From Symsagittifera roscoffensis (lineage: Eukaryota > Xenacoelomorpha > Acoela > Convolutidae): a stretch of DNA of 64,000 bases. The DNA is taken from positions 7,700,633 to 7,764,632 of the forward strand of contig NC_087069.1 in assembly GCF_963678635.1 (NCBI RefSeq), given 5' to 3'. The notes beneath the pieces are model-generated. The model was not told where the DNA came from. It did no database searches and saw only the letters and a program-made list of their open reading frames with translations. Within the stretch, counting starts at the first letter, position 1. Each line of letters opens with the position of its first letter. Positions 58,098 to 64,000 of this stretch are shown in pieces. The position numbers were made by a program, and so were the translations under genes.

Positions 58098-61000
58098 TCC
58101 TCCGCCACCGAAGGAGCGAGAACCGGAACGAGCTTAACGAGCGGCCGAGTGTAGTTTCCGGAAACGGTCCTGAAGTTTGCGGAACGGGCGGTTTTGTCTT
58201 TGCCTTAGTTTAGCGACATTATGCGTGCTAATGGATAGTGGCCACTAGGGCTAGTGGATTCAACTAACAATATTAAACCTCCCGTTTTCAAAGAATCTTT
58301 GGAAGGAGCATGCCACCTTAAAAATTAATGAGTGTCAGGTTGTACTTAGTTAACCATCGCTGCCAAATTGCGTTTGCGTACGACTGCGCACGGGCATAGC
58401 GTTTATAGTGAGGATAGTTCTCATTCTACCTTAAAGATGGAAACGTTAGACGTGCTGACCTAAAAGGAAACGATTTGGGGTCAAAGCCTCAAGACTATCT
58501 GGGTCGTCAGAAACGGGAGTGAGCGGACGGGCGTTTAGTGAACTTCAACTAGGCACATAGTTGTGTTCAAAATCTCGTCAGTCAATTCTCTTGACCCTAA
58601 GTTTGCCTTAAACACGCGCTCACATCTGCACACCATTCGCTCCCATGCTCCACCTTGATGTGGTGCATTAGATGGATGATGCATCCACTTGATGCCTTTG
58701 TGTACAAGCAACAGTGGAGCTTCTGCGTTCCAACTTTTGATGCACAGAAGAAGCTCTTTTTTTCGGCTCCTACAAAATGTGTTCCATTGACCGACCAAAT
58801 TATTGAGGATGAACCTCGCCTAGAAATAAGGCGCTCGATAGCCATCAAACTTTAAATTATGGATGGAACCAACTCAATGTGGATTGCGCGAGTCGTTAGG
58901 CAAGTAAATAGATAACCCAAGTGTTTCGTGGAAGATCGATATTAAACCTCCCGTTTTCAAAGAATCTTTGGGAGGAGCATGCCACCTTAAAAATTAATGA
59001 GTGTCAGGTTGTACTTAGTTAACCATCGCTGCCAAATTGCGTTTGCGTACGACTGCGCACGGGCATAGCGTTTATAGTGAGGATAGTTCTCATTCTACCT
59101 TAAAGATGGAAACGTTAGACGTGCTGACCTAAAAGAAAACGATTTGGGGTCAAAGCCTCAAGACTATCTGGGTCGTCAGAAACGGGAGTGAGCGGACGGG
59201 CGTTTAGTGAACTTCAACTAGGCACATAGTTGTGTTCAAAATCTCGTCAGTCAATTCTCTTGACCCTAAGTTTGCCTTAAACACGCGCTCACATCTGCAC
59301 ACCATTCGCTCCCATGCTCCACCTTGATGTGGTGCATTAGATGGATGATGCATCCACTTGATGCCTTTGTGTACAAGCAACAGTGGAGCTTCTGCGTTCC
59401 AACTTTTGATGCACAGAAGAAGCTCTTTTTTTCGGCTCCTACAAAATTTGTTCCATTGACCGACCAAATTATTGAGGATGAACCTCGCCTAGAAATAAGG
59501 CGCTCGATAGCCATCAAACTTTAAATTATGGATGGAACCAACTCAATGTGGATTGCGCGAGTCGTTAGGCAAGTAAATAGATAACCCAAGTGTTTCGTGG
59601 AAGATCGATATTAAACCTCCCGTTTTCAAAGAATCTTTGGGAGGAGCATGCCACCTTAAAAATTAATGAGTGTCAGGTTGTACTTAGTTAACCATCGCTG
59701 CCAAATTGCGTTTGCGTACGACTGCGCACGGGCATAGCGTTTATAGTGAGGATAGTTCTCATTCTACCTTAAAGATGGAAACGTTAGACGTGCTGACCTA
59801 AAAGGAAACGATTTGGGGTCAAAGCCTCAAGACTATCTGGGTCGTCAGAAACGGGAGTGAGCGGACGGGCGTTTAGTGAACTTCAACTAGGCACATAGTT
59901 GTGTTCAAAATCTCGTCAGTCAATTCTCTTGACCCTAAGTTTGCCTTAAACACGCGCTCACATCTGCACACCATTCGCTCCCATGCTCCACCTTGATGTG
60001 GTGCATTAGATGGATGATGCATCCACTTGATGCCTTTGTGTACAAGCAACAGTGGAGCTTCTGCGTTCCAACTTTTGATGCACAGAAGAAGCTCTTTTTT
60101 TCGGCTCCTACAAAATTTGTTCCATTGACCGACCAAATTATTGAGGATGAACCTCGCCTAGAAATAAGGCGCTCGATAGCCATCAAACTTTAAATTATGG
60201 ATGGAACCAACTCAATGTGGATTGCGCGAGTCGTTAGGCAAGTAAATAGATAACCCAAGTGTTTCGTGGAAGATCGATATTAAACCTCCCGTTTTCAAAG
60301 AATCTTTGGGAGGAGCATGCCACCTTAAAAATTAATGAGTGTCAGGTTGTACTTAGTTAACCATCGCTGCCAAATTGCGTTTGCGTACGACTGAGCACGG
60401 GCATAGCGTTTATAGTGAGGATAGTTCTCATTCTACCTTAAAGATGGAAACGTTAGACGTGCTGACCTAAAAGGAAAGGATTTGGGGTCAAAGCCTCAAG
60501 ACTATCTGGGTCGTCAGAAACGGGAGTGAGCGGACGGGCGTTTAGTGAACTTCAACTAGGCACATAGTTGTGTTCAAAATCTCGTCAGTCAATTCTCTTG
60601 ACCCTAAGTTTGCCTTAAACACGCGCTCACATCTGCACACTATGCGCTCCCATGCTCCACCTTGATGTGGTGCATTAGATGGATGATGCATCCACTTGAT
60701 GCCTTTGTGTACAAGCAACAGTGGAGCTTCTGCGTTCCAACTTTTGATGCACAGAAGAAGCTCTTTTATTCGGCTCCTACAAAATTTGTTCCATTGACCG
60801 ACCACCCAATTATTGAGGATGAACCTCGCCTAGAAATAAGGCGCTCGATAGCCATCAAACTTTAAATTATGGATGGAACCAACTCAATGTGGATTGCGCG
60901 AGTCGTTAGGCAAGTAAATAGATAACCCAAGTGTTTCGTGGAAGATCGACGAATGGTAACACAAAATGGTCCAAAATAGTCGACGCTGCAGCTCGAGAAA

Positions 61001-61949
61001 AGTGGTTGGCGGTACCCTAGACGCTCCGAGGGAAGGTCAGGCATCATTGAACTAACCGTTTTCGCTTTTCGCTTTCTACAACATATGCAATGTGTTTCAA
61101 CAGCTCTTTGTGCAGATCTCAAGAGTAGTACAATAAATTGCTGATGAATGACGAAACGAAGATAGTAGACTGACTAATGTTCGTGCTTTACGTGATAAGA
61201 ACGGAAAAACCAATCGGATTCGGCGATGGCGGCTATCCAAAACTATTGGACGGCGAATTCCGAACGCGGTTACTGAGAGACGTTGGATACGACCGGTAGA
61301 TCTAGCCAAACTGTTCGGTCCAATAAAAGGCGAAGACGATGAAATACGGCTCGATATTTTTACATGTTCTCCAGCTGCTAATTGCTTACCTTCAGCTTGG
61401 AATGACTCTAACTGCGAAATTTGCAAAGGTTTTTTCTCTTCATTGACAAGTTCTACTGATCAATTTTGGCCTTATCTGGCAATCTAAAAATTCTATGCTT
61501 AGGTGAGAGTCTCAACATATATGCGACCAGCCGCTTTATCTTTGAGAACGAGCTCTATTTTTCCCAAGGGAAGGCAAAGTCAGTCGAAACTACAATGCAT
61601 GGAAAGTTTGAAGAGACCTCTAAACCCCCAATCAGATCGTAGGCCGCACCATCCAGGAAAAATTATTCAATAACTAACCTATTTGAATTGAAAAGTCAAT
61701 CAGAATTTTTCAATAAGGAAGGGCCGTTTACCCAACTGATTTGCTTGAGGGAGTCAGAAGTAATACCTTTAGTTTCCGTGTCAGCGGGGTTGTCTCCACT
61801 CAAATCATGGAGCCATTGGTCAATTAATGTTGACTCCAGAATCTCGAATACTCGATTGGTTTAATACACGAGCGGTTTGGTTGTCGAGTTCAACCATTGA
61901 ATGACTGTAGTGCTTTCAGTCCACATGAACATTTTAGAAATGCTAATTT
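58098..61949 (-). pseudogene. BEL/Pao pol 3' half, copy 1: RNase H end, integrase, DUF5641
   Basis: Minus-strand order from 61,949 downwards. 'WTESTTVIQWLNSTTKPLVY' and 'SGDNPADTETKGITSDSLKQ' with 'ISWVNGPSLL' are the RNase H end (61,690-61,945). 'FIGPNSLARSTGRIQRL', 'GIRRPIVLDSRH' are the zinc-binding/linker (61,150-61,330). 'MMPDLPSERLGYRQPLFSSC', 'SVDYFGPFCVTIRRSSTKHL' and 'TCLTTRAIHIELVPSII' are the first half of the integrase core (60,862-61,122). The rest of integrase lies in the four-copy 669-bp array. 58,098-58,270 is the DUF5641 domain end ('RPLVKLVPV'-like). Multiple frameshifts. Upstream reverse transcriptase is missing: the RNase H is joined straight to the LTR of copy 2. Confidence 0.85.
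58272..60949. repeat. four-copy tandem array of a 669-bp integrase segment
   Basis: Units start with ATTAAACCTCCCGTTTTCAA at 58,272, 58,941, 59,610 and 60,279, period exactly 669 (the last is 2-3 bases longer through an ACC insertion near 60,804). Copies differ by a handful of substitutions. Each unit holds, on the minus strand, integrase from 'STKHLGYLFTCLTTRAIHIE' through 'MAIERLISRRGSSSIIWSVN' and 'APHQGGAWERM' to the C-terminal part. The second catalytic Asp ('SDNGT' in copy 2 of the element) reads Val ('SVNGT') in all units where this is in frame. The downstream relative at 62,610-63,270 is single-copy. Confidence 0.95.
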
Positions 61950-62440
61950 AAAATAAGTTATGAATTTTGCCTATTTTGTCTATCTCATTTTCTATTCTGG
62001 CCTTTTTTATAATTCGAAAAAAAACTAAAACAAAACCGGCCTGATTCAACAGAATCAGTAAACGGTAAAATTTAGTAAATTATAAGGCACGGAATTAGTA
62101 ACAACATTACACGTATCAAGATAAAAAGTGGGCTTGATCATGCGCTGATTTGTGTGATTTATCTGTTTTTTCACAATAATTTCATACTCAGTTCATGCAG
62201 TTTAATTTACAAAAACTCAATTGCCAACCAATTTTGAACCGATTAAATGATTAGCATATTTTTTTCTATCAGGTTCGGCTCAAATAGCATTCTCAAATGA
62301 ATTGACCTAGTTGGGAATCGAACACACACCGAACTCCCCGGAACGCACTTTGTATACGCTGCACTGTACAGCTGGTTTTGCAAAGTGACTATACTGATTT
62401 TATACTATACTTTCAACTTTAATGCTAAGTAGCATTAACA
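61950..62440 (-). mobile_element. BEL/Pao LTR, copy 2
   Basis: Starts TGTTAATGCTACTTAGCATT at 62,440 after the purine tract GGAGGCGGAGGA and runs to about 61,950, where it abuts the RNase H of copy 1. Contains AGTATAAAAT (TATA-like) and, at about 62,300-62,380, a tRNA-like stretch with GTGTTCGATTCCC, resembling a polymerase III B box. The far end lacks a clear CA, and no target duplication can be read. Confidence 0.65.
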
Positions 62441-64000
62441 TCCTCCGCCTCCGAAGGGGCGAAAACCGGAACGAGCTTAACGAGCGGCCGAGTGTAGTTT
62501 CCGGAAACGGTCTTAAGGTTTCCGGAACGGGCGGTGTTGTCTTTGCCGTAGTTTAGCGACATTCTGCGTGCTAGCGGATAATGGCCACTAGGGCTAGTAG
62601 ATTCAACTATCAACACTTAATCTCCCGTTTTCAAAGAATTTTTAGGAGGAGCATGCCACTTCAAAATTATTGATTGTCAGGACGTACTCACTTAACCATC
62701 GATGCCAAATTGCGTTTGCGTACGACCGCGCAGGGCCATTGCGTTTATAGTGGCGCTACCTTAAAGATGGAAACTTTAGACGGTGCTAACCTAAAAGGAA
62801 ACGATTCGGCGTCAAAGTCTCAAGACTATCTGGGTCGTCAGAAACGAGAGTGAGCGGACAGGCGTTTAGTGAACCTTCAACTAGGCACATGTTTGTGTTC
62901 AAAATCTCGTCAGTCAATTCTCTTGACCCTAAGATTACATTATAAACGCGCTTACACCTGCACGCCATTCGCTCCCATGCTCCACCTTGATGTGGTGCAC
63001 TAGGTGGATTATACTTCCACTTAATGCCTTTGTAAACAAGCAACAAAAGAGTTTCTGCGTTCCAATTTTTGATGCACAGAAAAAGCTCGTTTTTTCGGCT
63101 ACTACAAAGTATGTTCCATTGTCCGACCAAATTATCGAGGGTGTTCCTCGCCTAGAAATAAGGCGCTCGATAGCCATCATATTTTGAATTATGGATGGAG
63201 CCAACTCAATGTGGATTGCGCGAGTCGTTACGCAAGTGAGTAGATAACCCCAGTGTTTCTCGGAAGATCGAAGAATGGTTACACAAAACGGTCCAAAACA
63301 GTCGACGCTGCAGCTCGAGAAAAGTGGTTGGCGGTAAACTAGACGCTCCGCGGGAAGGTCAGACATCATTGGAGTAACCGTTTTCGCTTTTTGCTTTTTA
63401 CACTATACGCAATGTGTTTCAACAGCTCTTAGTGCAGATCTCCAGCGTAGTACAACAAATAGCTGATGAATGACAGAACGAAGATAGTTGACAGACTGAT
63501 ATCGTGCTTTATGTGATAAGAACGGAAAAACAATTAAACTATTCAAAACTATTGGACGGCGAATTTCGAACGCGGTTGCGGCGAGACGTTGGATACGACC
63601 GGTAGATCTAACCAAACTGTTCGGTCCAATAAAAGGCTTACCTTCAGCTGGGAATGACTCTAACTGCGAAATTTGCAAAGGTTTTTCCTCTTCATTGACA
63701 AGTTCTACTGATCAATTATGACCTTATCTGGCAATCTAAAAATTCTGTGCTTAGGTGAGAGTCTCAACATATATGCGACCAGCCGCTTTATCTTTGAGAA
63801 CGAGCTATATTTTCCCAAGGGAAGGCAAAGTCTGTCGAAACTGCAATGCATGGAAAGTTTGAAGGGAACTCTAAACCCTCATTCAGATCGTAGACCGCAC
63901 TATCCAGGCAATATTTCTCAGAAACTAACCTATTTGAATTAAAAGTCAATCAGACTTTTTCAAAAAGGAAGGGCCGTTTACCCAACTACTTTGCTTGAGG
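62441..64000 (-). pseudogene. BEL/Pao pol 3' half, copy 2, continuing past the window
   Basis: Same order as copy 1 but with a single 669-bp segment. 62,425-62,616: DUF5641 end ('GHYPLARRMSLNYGKDNTAR', 'TVSGNYTRPLVKLVPVF'). 62,786-63,369: integrase with 'FSSCSVDCFGPFCVTILRSS' (first Asp), 'RGTPSIIWSDNGTYFVVAEK' (second Asp kept) and 'APHQGGAWERM' (Glu), in two overlapping frames, so one frameshift. 63,403-63,678: zinc-binding/linker ('GPNSLVRSTGRIQRL'). The RNase H end reaches the window edge, matching 61,690-61,740. The frame 63,718-63,942 (plus) is antisense. Confidence 0.85.

Noticed and set aside
58655-60865. Repeated 66-67-residue plus-strand ORFs
   Set aside because: Antisense of the integrase in the 669-bp array.
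58272-60949. CRISPR-like array
   Set aside because: Units are 669 bp and contiguous, without short repeats and unique spacers, and the DNA is eukaryotic.

Overview
The window is animal (invertebrate) nuclear DNA, AT-rich, with intron-containing genes and many decayed transposons of metazoan types: a LINE with an AP-endonuclease and reverse transcriptase, Ty3/gypsy, BEL/Pao and hAT. The phylum cannot be fixed from the sequence alone. Few intact genes are present and most open frames are short and antisense.

The dominating structure is a huge imperfect palindrome. The left arm (about 3,720-29,036) and the right arm (about 30,691-56,580) are reverse complements over roughly 25 kb each, around a centre holding a 200-base run of N (29,581-29,780). 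By eye the inner arms match closely (proteins differ by a few percent), while the outer few kb, made of Ty3/gypsy remnants, match much less well. Paired features (left/right): gypsy integrase 3,720-4,640 / 54,640-56,580; last two exons of a trypsin-like protease 6,261-7,531 / 52,413-53,668; a decayed hAT transposon 7,591-9,681 / 50,255-52,353; retroelement gag/protease-like debris 13,960-19,450 / 41,000-47,985; a three-exon RING/B-box gene 20,466-23,821 / 36,523-39,899; a duplicated copy of its last exon 24,421-24,677 / 35,000-35,256; and several unidentified small frames between 25.2 and 28.2 kb / 31.3 and 36.1 kb. The protease and RING/B-box genes on both arms point towards the centre.

The two RING/B-box genes are the best-supported genes. 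My exon models join in frame in both arms (401 and 403 residues), with the same splice sites and phases: a RING exon, a B-box plus helical exon, and a C-terminal exon of a fold I do not recognise. The last exon lies in a 1.65-kb tandem duplication that predates the arms, because the second copy carries the same premature TGA in both.

Events private to one arm give a relative history: a 432-bp hAT MITE with perfect 8-bp target duplication is only in the left arm (the empty site is visible in the right); a 1.94-kb tandem duplication is only in the left; a 1.58-kb and a central 1.0-kb tandem duplication are only in the right.

Outside the palindrome, the left flank (1-3,667) is a minus-strand LINE with a PHD-like ORF1, endonuclease and reverse transcriptase remnants. 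The right flank (57,600-64,000) holds two tandem minus-strand BEL/Pao 3' halves (RNase H end, integrase, DUF5641, LTR); the first contains a four-copy array of a 669-bp integrase segment in which the second catalytic aspartate is valine in every copy.

The palindrome could be a genuine inverted duplication or two divergent haplotypes joined head to head at the gap; the sequence alone does not decide.
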